Origin: Cristatella mucedo
Taxonomy: Eukaryota; Bryozoa; Phylactolaemata; Cristatellidae
DNA: 64,000 nt
Assembly (NCBI GenBank): GCA_009760855.2
Contig: WPIO01000043.1
Span: 1,924,001 to 1,988,000, forward strand
Direction of reading: 5' to 3'
Shown: positions 50,767-61,870 of the stretch, piece by piece
How the letters are laid out: every line of letters starts with the position of its first letter
Position numbering within the stretch: the stretch's first letter is position 1
Translations under genes and position numbers: made by a program
The notes under the pieces: generated by a model
The model's input: only the letters and a program-made list of their open reading frames with translations
Database searches by the model: none
Told to the model about the DNA's origin: nothing

Positions 50767-52205
50767 GTGTAATGTAATGTATCTCCTCTGTAACTCCACA
50801 AAGCATAAAAACTATGTGGGTTTTTACGCATGAGAGTTTTGCATAGCGCACTTACAGCCTAAGCGGCTTTCGGTACGCATTCGGTAGCCAACAGACTTCG
50901 TCTCACGCAACAAAGAGACAGTGGGAAGAATAGCAGAGTCAGGAGAGCAGTTGAGGTGCAGTGAGAAGCATAGAAATAGAACCTCAGGACCGCTGAAAAG
51001 GATGAGCCATAGTCGGCAGTCGGAGAGTACTTTCGTTGCGTGAAAATTGTGGAAGCGAGTTCCACAGTCTAGGACCTGCAGAGCTAAAGCTTCTGTCGCC
51101 AATGGTCTAAGCAGAGGAATAGAACAGCTAACTTTTTTCCATACGGTATCTGGGGGCACGAGGAGGCTGAAACAGGTGCAGCAGTTCAGCTAGGTACGGA
51201 GGGCCAAGCCGTGGCGGGCCTTGTGACTCAGCGTAAAGCCTTTACTCTGTATCTGCGATCAACCGGCAGCCAGCCTAGCTCTTTTAGCACAGAAGGCACG
51301 TAGTCAAACCTCTGGGACTTAAGAACAAGCTTTGCAGCCATATCCACAGCCAGCTGCAGTGGCCTAGCTGCTTTCTTTGGTAGCCCAGCCAAATGGGATT
51401 TACAATAATCAAGCCGAGACAGAACTAAGGAGCTATTTAAATTTTTTGCAAGCCTCCGTGGAAGACAACCCCTTATCTTAGATAGGGATCCGACTTGTTG
51501 GCGAGCTGTAGAAGCAGTCTTCTGAATGAAGACTTTGAAATTTTGGCAGCTGTCGAATATGACACTTAAATTTTGAGCACATGGTGATGGTCGCACAACA
51601 GCATCTCGTGTTAGAAGAGCAAAGCCTTCTAGTCCAGCCATACGCTTTGGGTGTCCTACGAGCAGCAGTTAATTGTTATCGTTATTTAGTTTTAAGAGAT
51701 TTTCCGACATCCAGGATTGAACCTCGGCAAGGCAAGCATTCAGTTTATCAGTTGCTGCAGCAGATTCCGAAGGTTTGAATGACAAATACAGCTGAGTATC
51801 GTCAGCATAAAAGTGGTATCCAAATCTATGGGCCTTAATCACTTTACCCAGAGGTTGAGTATACATGGAGAACAGCAAGGGACCGAGGACGGACGCTTGA
51901 GGGACTCCACAGGTGACTTGTCACGTGTGTGAGACTTGTCCCCCACACGACGCGGATTGAACACGATCACACAGGTGCGATTTATCCCACGCCAGTGCCT
52001 AGTCTGCCAGACTGATCGTTGTTCTCAATCTTTAAAATAAGATATCGTGATCAATGGTGTCGAAGGCAGCAGACAGATCTAGCAGAGCCAGGGCAGTGAC
52101 ATTCCCGTCGTCGTTGCCGCATAGAATCTCATTGTTAACACGGAGGAGAGCAGCTTCGGTGGAGTGCTGCCTCTTGAACCCGATTGAAATGTTTCTGACA
52201 TTTTA
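50767..52205 (-). mobile_element. longest family B LINE, reverse transcriptase included
   Basis: Minus-strand copy. From high to low coordinates: [19 protein letters not shown] (RT motif A region), [20 protein letters not shown], the catalytic [27 protein letters not shown], then FALLTRDAVVRPSP, LVLSRLDYCKSHLAGLPKKA and the C-terminal region down to the tail at 50767-50781. The YADD box is intact, but stops and frame changes (at 51880-51920, 51650 and 51230) and the lack of 5' sequence make it inactive. Best reference copy for family B. Confidence 0.93.
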
Positions 52206-52224
52206 TTCTTTTCAATATTCGCAA

Positions 52225-52400
52225 CCAGCAATAGTACTGCATATAATAACTATATATATAATAACATATAATGTACAATATATAATATAATATAATATAT
52301 GTTATATATAATAAATTATATATTATATTTATATAATATATATATATATATATATATTATGTGTAACATATAATATATATATAATAGCATATAATAACTT
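52225..52400. repeat. AT-rich (TATA)n-like tract
   Basis: Long run of TA, ATAA and ATAT words. Low complexity, imperfect. Confidence 0.9.
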
Positions 52401-52439
52401 TAAATGATTGCTCAACTGCGTACGCTTTTCAGTTGTGAT

Positions 52440-52575
52440 AACCGTCCGTTGCGCATGCTCTTCACGATCAAGATATTGGGTTCGAATTATACCAGGGGGC
52501 AATCATTTATTGCTAACTGCAAGTGGTTGCGAAAGCCGTTAAGGCTCTGCCGCCGCTATAAAAATAAGAGTGCGA
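52440..52575 (+). repeat. tRNA-derived SINE remnant
   Basis: B-box region GGGTTCGAATTAT, then TTATTGCTAACTGCAAGTGG and AGCCGTTAAGGCTCTGCCGC matching the SINE body. The A box is degraded. Confidence 0.6.
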
Positions 52576-52627
52576 ACTCAACTAATAACAGTAATCAGCT
52601 AAAATAGTGTCAGCCACGTGGACAAGC

Positions 52628-54742
52628 GTACTATTACTAGTTATGGGCAAACCGTATGTTATTCGGAAATAGGTAAAATCAAGGCTCAAAATCGGCTCTG
52701 CCAGCGTTCCTCCTGTTACATCGGCACGGAATGGAATCGTGTCCTGTTTCAAAGTGACCTTTCGTTGACCGACTACATCAACTTCTCAACAAGTCTGCCT
52801 ACTTTTAGCTACAGATCACTGATAAAATTCGGGCTTACTTAGATAGGGATGATGCATCTAAATTGGTCAATGCTTTTGTGACAACCCGTCTCGACTTCTG
52901 TAACTCACAGCTCTCTGGTCTACCGGCCGGTACACCCAGTCACTTACAGTTAGAGCAATACTCTGCAGCTAGGCTTGCCTGTCATGAGCGTTGCAGTTGC
53001 CACACCACTTCTTGCTGACTGCACTGGCTCCGACCTTAAGTAGGACGTCGAATTCAAGGTTCTTCCACTCACATTTTGGTTCCTTCATTTTTGGCTCGTT
53101 TACGTATCAGATCTGCTTCCCACTTGGTAAGCTTAATACCTTCCGCTTACCCGAGTCAAATCTTGCACATTCATCGTACGAACCTTAAAATAATTTCTAG
53201 AGCGTGTCTTTAGCTCATACGCTTCCAAAGCCTGAAATTCACACCCGACTGATGTCTCTATCTCCTGACTTGACTACATTTATAAAGAAGCTGAAACGCA
53301 TCTATTCATCACAGCATTTGGTGGGTCCACGTGATCGTGTGGAGGTCAGGTCTCAGACACGAGAAGGGTCACCTTTGGAGTCCCTCTAGGGTCTGTACTT
53401 GGTCCCTTGCTGTTCTCCATTTATACGCAACCTCTGGGAAAAGTGATTAAGGCTCATGGAGTAGGATATCACTTCTATGCTGACGATACTCAGTTGTATG
53501 TGTCATTCAAACCTTCGGAATCTGCTGCAGCAACTGATAAACTGAATGCTTGCCTTGCCGAGGTTCAATCCTGGATGTCGGAAAATCTCTTAAAACTAAA
53601 TAACGATAACAATTAACTGCTGCTCGTAGGAAACCCAAAGCGTATGGCTGGATTCGATGGCTTTGCTCTTCTAACACGAGATGCTGTTGTGCGACCATCA
53701 CCATGTGCTCAAAATTTAAGTGTCATATTCGACAGCTGCCAAAATTTCAAAAGCTTCATGCAGAAGACTGCCTCTACAGCTAGCCATCACATCCGATCCC
53801 TATCCAAGATTAGGAGCTTCTCCCACAGTGGCATGAAAAAAAATTTAACTAGCTCTCTAGTTCTGTCTCGGCTTGATTATTGTAATTCCCTTTTGGCTGG
53901 GCTGCCAAAGAAAGCTATTATGCCACTACAGCGGACAATGAATATGGCTGCAAGGCTGGTCTTCAAGTCCCACTGGTTTGAGCACGTGTCTCCTTTGCTG
54001 AAGGAGCTAGGATGGTTGCCGGTTGAGCAAAGAATACAGAGCAAAGTTCTTACGTTGACCCACAAGGCCCGCCACGGCTTGGCTCCTTCATACCTGGCTG
54101 AGCTGCTGCATCAGTTTCAGCGTGTTCACGCCATCAGGTCCTGTGTGGACAATAAATTAGCTGTCCCATTCCTCCGCTTAAAGACAGTTGGTGACTGAAG
54201 CTTTAGCTCTGCAGGTGCTAGACTAGGGAGCTCGCTTCCACAATTCTTACGCAACGATAACTACTCTCCTACTGCCGACTATGGCACATCCTTTTTAGCG
54301 GTCCTGAGCTGCTACTTCTATGCTACTCACTACCTCAACTGCTCTCCTGACTCAGCTATGCTTCCTACTTTCTCTCTGTTGAGTGAGACGAAGTCTGTTG
54401 GCAACCGAATGCGTACCGAAAGCCGCTTAGGCTGTGAGTGCGCTATACAAAACTCTCCTGCGTAACACCCTCATGGTCTTTATGACTTTGTGGAGTTACA
54501 GACGGAGATACATTAGATTCGTCCTCTGTGTGCTTATGCGTGCTGACTCTGTGCCTTATGCTTCTAACCATATCTACAAGTTGACCCTGTGCATGTCACA
54601 TCTAAAAATGTTATGCTTGATGACATTTTGGAAATGTAACCACTAATAATTCGGTCATGCTTTCTTTAAAACAAATGTCAAGTTCCTGAAAAGATTCAGT
54701 TCTCCTAGGGCGCTATGCAAATGTATTATTATCATTATTACT
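52628..54742 (+). mobile_element. family A LINE split by a family B insertion
   Basis: Left part 52628-53335: ACTAGTTATGGGCAAACCG, the AAAGTGACCTTTCGTTGACC region and the LDFCNS-type coding remnant, all broken. Right part 54514-54742: ATTCGTCCTCTGTGTGCTTA to the (ATT)n tail. In intact copies these parts are contiguous (GTGATTCGTCCTT). A family B LINE fills the gap. Confidence 0.88.
53336..54513 (+). mobile_element. family B LINE nested in family A
   Basis: Plus-strand copy with the RT catalytic box [18 protein letters not shown] intact (53407-53616), a stop after NNDNN, then a 184-codon frame (53644-54198) with GLPKKAIMPLQRTMNMAARL and LKELGWLPVEQ. It ends at a stop in GD* where other copies continue. 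It then carries the 3' end and a shortened tail (ATACATTAG). Very similar to the copy at 29506-30189. Confidence 0.93.
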
Positions 54743-56150
54743 CCAAGGCCCAAGCTTTTGTGTCGTTGTACAGGGAAACTATGTACGTAGTGCAGCATAC
54801 GATCGTAGCTAGTTGAAGATGAATATGGTCCTTGTGACAAAAATTATAAGCAAAGCTTTGCAGCTTCCCAAGACCAGTAAAAATCTTCGTGCGCACTTCA
54901 CGAGTGCTTGGAAAGAAGCACTTGAAATGACTACCGGTAGCGACTTTCAGCTCACTTCCAGCAAGAGTAAGCATACACTAGTTATTCATTACTAGACTAC
55001 TCATATGGACGGAGAAAACTCTACGAGAGTCAAAATAGCAACCATCCCTAAGGAACGTGACTTGGTTTTAATTTTCAAATCAGGGTATTCAATCTCACTT
55101 ACACATCCTGGTTGCGTAGGAGCTGGAGGCATGACGTCCTCCGCAGATGATTGGAGGCTAGCCATGTGCATAGCGAGAGAAGCAACGGTCAGAGAGTGGA
55201 TGCTGCGAGTGAAGCCAAATGATTCAGCGCTTCAGAGAGATTGGCCGCAGAAAGACAAGGCAGGGGCCAAAAATTAGGCGACACCAGTATGAAGTAACTG
55301 TAATATTTCACATTTTTGAATATTTGTAATATTCGACGAGAAATCCGTGCTGGTCGCTACCGCAATAGCATCATGCAAGACAATTGGCCAAACTTTCCGC
55401 CGCCCTCGAAACGCTTCAAGGCATTGGCCGTGAAGACTAGCTAGGGGCGATATGTGCAAGTTCCGACGGGCTGTCAAGCATGCACCGACTGGCTTGGCTG
55501 CGGCCACCTGCTCTGGAAATGTCCCACGTATTGCCATTGTGCAGCTGCCGAGGAGGGCCCGATTTCTAGATTCCCCATGGGAGGCGTCAGTGTGACAGGG
55601 TGTAATTAGAAGCAAGGCTCGACACGAAAAGTTGCCTCCACAAATCCCAAGGTCCGTTTCGACTTTCGGTCTGAGGCGGTAGAAAACGTGAAAGGCACCG
55701 GCGCATGCCCGCCGCCGCCACGCGCACACGCGTAGTCGCGCTAGCCCCATGATGACGACCCCTGGAGGCTGCTGGTGGAGCATCCGGGCGATGGCCGCTG
55801 GAGGTGCAAGCTGAACGCGCGCACCGACACAGACGACTGCCGCAGCCGGTACGCCGCGGTTCAATCCAAGTCGGACTGGTTACCTGTCGACGGTCGTCGC
55901 CGAAAAATGCCAGCGCCTGTTGGAACTTTGACAATATCGCCCCGCACCTTGCATTCGAGGTCCAATAAATATGAGCGTGCTAATTAGCTGAGCTGGATCC
56001 AAAATCTGCACAGCAGCGCAGACAGATGCGAGCGCCCGATCGGGTCACATTCAGACTAGACTAAATTACTGCCTGGCAGCCGGTCGACCGTCGGCGCAGG
56101 AAGGCGCGTGACGTCACTCGCGGACGAGCTTGAGCGCAGTGGCTGATTAG
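54743..56150. other. unassigned frames 3' of hbn
   Basis: Unique sequence. Plus frames 54813-54995 (KMNMVLVTKIISKALQL...) and 55005-55277 (GYSISLTHPGCVG..., DDWRLAMCIAREATVREW) are protein-like but have no domain or clear splice pair. The minus frame 55864-55274 (196 codons from a TTG) covers GC-rich DNA downstream of hbn and is unrecognised. The hbn 3' untranslated region must lie here; no AATAAA on the minus strand was evident close to the stop. Confidence 0.35.
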
Positions 56151-56729
56151 CTAGCGCTCTGACGCAGAGGCACCCAGCCCGCCGACGAGTCCGTCGGCGG
56201 CCGCCGAGCCATGGCCGTCCCTGGTGCTTCTGTGCTGGGCGGCCTTGAGACGCAGAGCGTCGGCTCTGCGCGACGCCGGGTCGACGACCTTGAACGAGCT
56301 GTCGGCGGCGATCGCGTACAGTTCGGGTCGACGATGGAACGCAGACGGGGCGACGGCGGCTGTGGAAAGCTTGCCCGGATGGGCGGAGCTTGGACGACCG
56401 GCGGCGGCTGCGGCGGCGGCTGCGGCGGCGGCTGCGGCCAGCAACCAGCCGAACCTAAGAGTAACTGCGCTGCCGTACGGCGGCGGCGGAGGCCACGTTG
56501 CTCCCCTGCAGTTGATTGGCAGCAGCGCAGGTGCCGCGGGCGGGTAGAGTCGACAGTCGACGAGCGAAGCGACCGGAAAGTACGCCGGGCCGGTTACCGC
56601 CGCTGCGGCCGCAGCGGCAGCCGCTGCGACGCAAGCGTCCTGAGCGCAGAGGCGACCGCACGCGGCTGCCTCGCCGCACAGCAGCTTCTCCCGCTTCCGC
56701 CACTTGGCACGTCGGTTCTGGAACCAGAC
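56151..56729 (-). CDS. hbn exon 3
   Basis: 579 nt including the stop. Acceptor CGTGTCAG|GTCTGG. Encodes homeodomain residues 47-60 ([14 protein letters not shown]), then a Cys/Ala-rich stretch, [36 protein letters not shown], a second alanine run, and the OAR-like [13 protein letters not shown] about 30 residues before the end. Confidence 0.93.
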   Translation of the reverse strand, partial: VWFQNRRAKWRKREKLLCGEAAACGRLCAQDACVAAAAAAAAAAVTGPAYFPVASLVDCRLYPPAAPALLPINCRGATWPPPPPYGSAVTLRFGWLLAAAAAAAAAAAAAGRPSSAHPGKLSTAAVAPSAFHRRPELYAIAADSSFKVVDPASRRADALRLKAAQHRSTRDGHGSAAADGLVGGLGASASER

Positions 56730-58306
56730 CTGACACGAGAGCGCGCGAATGAGGCGCGGAGCCGACGCGCCAGTGCACGCATCGACGATCGGCCCCTGCG
56801 GCCGCGTAGGAGCGGCCGCAGCGGCCGACGCGCGCCGACGCGCAGACTCGGTGCGGCCGCGCTCGCACTCGCCGCGGCGGCGCCGGCGCCGCCGTGCGCG
56901 CGCGCGCGCGCTCTCTGACCTGCACTCGCGCTTCGCTGAGACTCAGCCTGACGGCGAGCTCCTCGCGCACGAATACGTCCGGATACTGGCTCTTGCCGAA
57001 GGCGCGCTCCAGGTGGTGCAGCTGGAAGGTGGTGAAAGTGGTGCGGCTGCGGCGCACGTTCCGCGGGCTCTTGTCTGTCGGCGAGCCCTTGTCTTCTTCG
57101 CCCTCTCGCTCCTCTTCCCCTTCCTCCTCCTCCTCATCCTCATCTTCGTCCACGCTCGCGCTCTCGGCGAATGCATTGGCGACTCCGCGCTCAGAGCGAC
57201 GAGTCGCCTCGCTGCGAGAATCGTCTGCAGGACAAAGAATGAAAGATAAGAAAGTGCGCGTATCCGAAATCGTCGCTGCTGAACGGGCAACCGCCGTTTT
57301 CTGTCGCACAGCACCGACGACGCCCAGCAGCGGCCCTTTGCCGCGCTCTTAGTTCTCCTCGTAAAAACCTATAGGAATGCAAACGCGTAAAGCTCGCTTA
57401 AAGCGCCCAGAAAGAGATTATTCGGTTCTCTTCGGACGCTATCTAAATGGGTTATCATTACTATTATTACTGTAACTTCTCGTACCGGAATCGGTGGCGC
57501 AAAAGACAAAAGCGAAGATCAACTCGTTTAGCAGCTTTCACATTTAAACTATTCCCTACGGAGACAGGAATGCCTCGTGGCTTGCATTCGGATTGCCAAA
57601 GATTAGGAAAATTGTTTGCTGCGCATCTGGAACGCGAGCACCTCGGCGCTGCGGTAAGCTTGACGCCCGGTTGGCTGCCGCTGACGTCAGTCGTGTGCAT
57701 ATATCGCCCGTAGCTTTCTGTAATGAATTTACCTTTCCTGCAAATACTCGGGAAGCGACAGAAAGACGTAAACTAATCATCAACGCGCCAAAATGTCGAT
57801 ATAAAAAAGCAGCGAAGTCAAATGACCAGGGATCTCTTTGTTTGCGAATAGATTCAACCTCGGATAACTAATTTCGACTTAGCCGGCTGGTAACTAGGAG
57901 CGATCGCTACGGTAAGCGGCGTTTACGGTCGGTCTCGCCCCTGCCGATCCACCGCCAGATATTCGCCTGCTCGGCATGACACAGTTGCTCGGCAAGCATT
58001 GCGCTCGAGCTCAAACGCGTCGGAGACGCCGCGCCTGGCGGCGTAGCTCTGCCATCGCCTCATGAGGCTGGCCGCTTACCTGCGGCGCTCGTCGGAGCGT
58101 CGGCGCGGCGGCGGGCGCCGCAGGTATCGCGGCGGCGAGCGTCGCGGGCAGCTACCTTCCGCGCAGAAGCACATATCGGACCCAAAGGCCAAGCTTGTGC
58201 GGCAGCAGCCAGGGAGCACCAGCGACGTTTGTCGTGGGGTCCCTCGCGAAGAAAGAAAAAGGTCTCCCAAAATGGCTCATGAGAGAGAGACAGACAGAAA
58301 GAGAGG

Positions 58307-58342
<36 letters not shown>

Positions 58343-58351
58343 AAGAGAGAA

Positions 58352-58382
<31 letters not shown>

Positions 58383-61300
58383 AAGAGAGAAAGACAGAAA
58401 GACAGACAGACAGAGAGTTGGCAAATGGATACTAGAAAAGATGCGCCTAGTTGGTCTCGGTGAACTAGCCCGAGTCAGAGGTAGTGAAAGTTAGTGCGGC
58501 TGAGAGTCGACGCGTTTCGTCGCGAACCAAGTTTTGGAGGAAGAGATCGGATACCACCGCTTCGAACGGACGAAACGAGCTCCCAGCATTTGAACTTCCG
58601 GACGGCTGGGGTCAGTGCGAGCGCGCCCGCGCGCGAAGTGCCGCGAGGCCGCGCGTTTGTGAGGAGCGGCTCTTGCAGTCAGAGCTACTTTCGATACCGT
58701 TGAAACGCTCATTATCGCGGCGTTTGAAATTATACGGCTGAATCATTCCGCTAAGCGCGGTTTCATCGCCGGTCGCGGTTAGCCGGTTCCGGTCGGTGGC
58801 GCTCGGTCGCATCTGTCAGCGCAGTTTATCGAGATGACGAAGCGCTCTCCTCGCTTTGCTCGACGCGCAACGCAAAGCCTCGGGCGACCGGCGTCGGCGC
58901 GCACGACGGGGGGCGCACGTCAGTAGCGAGACGGCAGCGTCTCTCGCGACAGGCCATTCTCTAGCGCCAGTCGGCAACCTCGGCAGCGTCAGCCGGCCGA
59001 CGGCCTCTTCAGCGTCCAGCGACGCGTTAGAGCGGCGAAAAAATAGCGGCGGCAAAGCGACAAATCAATACGTTTCGCGGCGACGATTAAATCATATTTT
59101 TTATTTAACCTTTTTCTTTCCCGCCCTGATCTGTTTGCGCTGCAACGAGCAAACATTTAACAAAACAGCGAGCGTAATGGCATTTGTTTAATAGGGGTAA
59201 TTGATATTATTAGCCTGTCAAATAGCGATAACAATGAAAGCGGGTCGTCGCGACGGACGAGCGCGCAAATCCTCAAACAGCGCCGGCTAGTCGCCGCTGG
59301 CACTAGAAAAGCGACACGACGCTGACATGTGCTGCGAGAGTCGTCCAATTTGTACGCCAAATGGCAGAAGCCTCGTGTAGGAGTAGCTTGCAAATTCGGG
59401 CGGGCGAGAAAACCCAGGGCCGCTTCCGCCGCTGCCACCACCGGAAGCGACTCGCGTCCGCTCGAGAGCATCGAGCGCAAGCGCACTCGAGCGGATCGTA
59501 GCCTCGATGCATTCAGCGCAGAGATAAGGCGGAAAGCTAAAAGCTGATGGCCGTTTCAGCCGATTCAGCTGCCTCGTTTGCATTTGGCAGACGACCCTTA
59601 GCGGCTATGACCATCGCTTGCACTGGAAAGTATAGGAAGGCCCACTGCAGGACTCGAACCTACGACCTTGGTCGTGAAGAGCGAGCACCTTACCTGTTTG
59701 CTACGACCCAAAGAAGTGTAGATACGGCACTTTACCCCCGACCACAGTGCGGACACATAGCTAGCAATCGCAAGTCGACGCAGTGGCTCAGGTGACGCAT
59801 AGCGGAAAATCCGCGCGACTAATGCATATTAGCTAGCAGCACCAGTGGACTGTTCATTCTTACAGAGCAAGGCTGAACGGGGAAAAGGGAAAAGGATACG
59901 ACCTCCTGCCCCCTCTCGCGGCGCCGCCCGCTTAGACGCGGTCCGCCGCGCGCGTCGCTTTCGCACGAGCTCAGCTCCTCTCTCGCGCGAGTCTCCCCAG
60001 ACGAGGAATCCAAAGCTGCTAAAATAAAATTGCCTAGGCGAACGTCAACCTACCGCCGGCTTTGGCGTAATGTGATGCCCCTATTATACTCTGGTATTTG
60101 CTCTGCATGAACTTTGAGTTTCGCCGGCGCACCTTGCCTGCGTCGCCTTTACGGCCACTACTAAGCCCAACTTAAAATGTTGTCAATGCCAAGGGTTCAC
60201 TATATTTGTGAATGCATACATTTCTTTTGCCAGGCGACGATTGATGGTCATGGGTTTGACTTCCGAAGACGCGACGCAAAATCCTCCACGATTTGCTAGT
60301 GCTGCAATATCCTGTCGGGATATTCTTTGCGAGCTACAGCATCCGGCTGAAGGTTGAGGCCAAGTCACTGTTCTGTTGTCCGCAGATCGATAACGAGCTG
60401 CCTTGCTATTTCCTACGTTGATGCCGCTTAGCGCCGCTTACATTGGCTTGGTTTCTAACTCTTGGCGGTCCCTCTGCGGTTTGGTTTTTCTCTCTGGCCG
60501 TGTGATCAACTCTTATCGTCGGATTTGTTGTTTACAGCAAGTAAACTGAGAAGTTCCAGCATCGTCGATTACATCACTGGCTTTCCTTCAGGCTATTTAG
60601 ACCATTTGGATAGTGCAGCAATTTCTTATTCTCTATGGCCCCGTCTCGGGTCACTCAACTGACGCAGCGTGTCGACGAGTGATCCTTACACGATTCAATC
60701 TCCGAGTTCGTGTTTAAATCATTCTTATCTGCCGCTGTGCGACTAGGGAGTCTCAGTTCTTCTGTGAGCCTTATCGTGTTATTTTTTTTGTTCTCGTCCA
60801 GTAGCAGGTTTGTACGGATGGACGCACACATGAACACACAAAGACGCGGACATGCATTCGCGCAGCAGGTTACGTGTTTCGGTTGAGTACCGCCAAATTG
60901 CCTGCAGAGGCTACGCCCAGTTTTAGACGCAACGCGAGGGCGGCCAGGAAATTGAGCCGAAAGCTGCCCCCAAAAATACGCCGGAGTTTGTCAATAATCA
61001 TCTTGACAGCAAGTGGCCCTGTGGGGCGGGGAAGGGCACAGCAACGTTCGCTCTTCACGCCCGACCCAGGTCACAAATTCTCGGGCGCAGCTCCACGCGC
61101 GGCAGCCGTACCGAGCGCGGCGACGAACCGATAGCAAAGCTTCGTCGGCGGCCCGGTGCGACCGAGAGCGAGCGCGAGCCGGGCGGACGCGAGGCGAGGA
61201 TCGCGCGAGCCAGGCGGGAATGCGCGCCCGGAGGCATTCGAGCGTCGCGCGCGCCCGCTCCGGAGGTGGCGCCGTCGGACGGCGGCACTTCGACGTGCGC

Positions 61301-61523
61301 CCGGCGGAAGGAGACGGGTCGGGCCAACCGCTCTCGTTCGCTTTCGGCGAACGTGCGTCTCGCTGCGTCAAAAACCTACCGCCGGCCGGTTGCGGCAATT
61401 CGCCCGGCGAGCAGCTTCGAGGAGCGGTCGCTCGCTCCGCGCGTCCTTACCAGCGTCGTCCGCAGTGAAGGGGGCCGCTGCCCTGGCCGGTGCACCCAAA
61501 AGGGAGTCGATCGTGAACGCCAT
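56151..61523 (-). CDS. homeobrain-type homeobox gene, complete
   Basis: Nuclear transcription factor of the paired-like class. Exons 61523-61451, 57224-56920 and 56729-56151 give 318 residues, with phases 1 and 0 matching at the junctions. Layout: [10 protein letters not shown] at residues 1-10 (eh1/Groucho-binding-like, comparable to the FSIDNILG motif of homeobrain); an acidic [14 protein letters not shown] stretch at about 50-70; the homeodomain at about 81-140 beginning [19 protein letters not shown], with [11 protein letters not shown] and [15 protein letters not shown]. Residue 50 is Gln, as in paired-like proteins without a paired domain. The C-terminus has two polyalanine runs, PPPPPYG and an OAR-like [13 protein letters not shown]. 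The [22 protein letters not shown] signature fits homeobrain better than arx, rax, otp or alx as I know them. In other animals hbn acts in anterior brain patterning. Start ATG: first Met, directly before the eh1-like motif. Confidence 0.93.
56730..56919 (-). other. hbn intron 2 (190 bp)
   Basis: Splits the homeodomain between residues 46 and 47, the classic intron position of paired-class genes. The donor is CAG|GTCAGA, not the usual GTAAGT. CAGGTC occurs at both exon-intron borders. GC-rich with CG dinucleotide runs. Confidence 0.9.
56920..57224 (-). CDS. hbn exon 2
   Basis: 305 nt. Strong acceptor TTCTTTGTCCTGCAG|. The first two bases complete an Asp codon begun by exon 1. Encodes the acidic region, [12 protein letters not shown] and homeodomain residues 1-46 ([19 protein letters not shown] through LSEARVQ). 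Confidence 0.95.
57395..57468 (+). mobile_element. LINE tail
   Basis: AAAGCGCCCAGAAAGAGATT, then TCTTCGGACGCTATCTAAAT and ATTACTATTATTAC. A family A-like 3' end, isolated, inside hbn intron 1. Confidence 0.65.
58283..58412. repeat. (AGAC)n compound microsatellite
   Basis: (GACA)n blocks separated by GAAAGAGAGAAAG spacers; the block-plus-spacer pattern recurs about three times. In hbn intron 1. Confidence 0.95.
59575..59715 (-). repeat. tRNA-derived SINE
   Basis: On the minus strand: A box TAGCAAACAGG, B box GGTTCGAGTCC, then CAGTGCAAGCGATGGTCATA and GCCGCTAAGGGTCGTC. Diverged family member in hbn intron 1. Confidence 0.75.
61451..61523 (-). CDS. hbn exon 1
   Basis: 73 nt: 24 codons plus one base. 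Encodes [20 protein letters not shown] and ADDA. Donor GCTG|GTAAGG, phase 1, matching exon 2. The eh1-like FTIDSLLG motif directly after the start supports both the start codon and the exon. Confidence 0.87.
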
Positions 61524-61870
61524 GGCCACGCCTCACTGGACGGCGCCGCGCCTAAGCTGGCCGCTGGCTACGCCCGTGCCGGTCGCCGCAGAGCTTTTCG
61601 AGCGTCCGCAGTTTCAGCCTGCGGCCGCTGCAGACGACTGAGCGTGGGATCTCGCAGACAGCGCGCCTAAATACGGCGATGACCTGCGCCGCTGGTCATG
61701 TGACGTGTGCCGTGCCCGCCCACCGGGCCATTCTGGCGACTTACGCCTACGGGCTGCCGTAAGTGGTCGGCCCGCGGTAAGGCGCCGGCCGCACGAGTGA
61801 CCGGCTCTTCGCCAAAACGCGCGCGAAGAGTGACGTTTTCGCGGCCGCGTTGCGGATGCGGAACGCCATA
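61524..61870 (-). promoter_or_regulatory. CpG-rich 5' flank of hbn
   Basis: Continuation of the CpG-rich block upstream of the hbn start. A TATA-like TATTTAG (minus strand, 61667-61673) lies about 145 bp upstream of the ATG. The promoter role is inferred from position only. Confidence 0.4.

Larger units (their letters stand above)
57225..61450 (-). other. hbn intron 1
   Basis: 4.2 kb, largely GC- and CpG-rich. It contains a LINE tail (57395-57468), an (AGAC)n tract, a SINE and many Arg/Ala-rich chance frames on both strands. No other exon recognised. The high CpG content through an intron is common for developmental regulators kept unmethylated (inference). Confidence 0.8.

Noticed and set aside
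55274-55864. 196-codon minus-strand frame downstream of hbn
   Set aside because: Starts at TTG, GC-rich, no domain, and a second frame is also open. Probably chance or 3' untranslated sequence of hbn.
56211-56918. 235-codon plus-strand frame opposite hbn
   Set aside because: Arg/Gly-rich shadow of the hbn coding exon on the other strand. The plus frame 56749-57249 is likewise a shadow.
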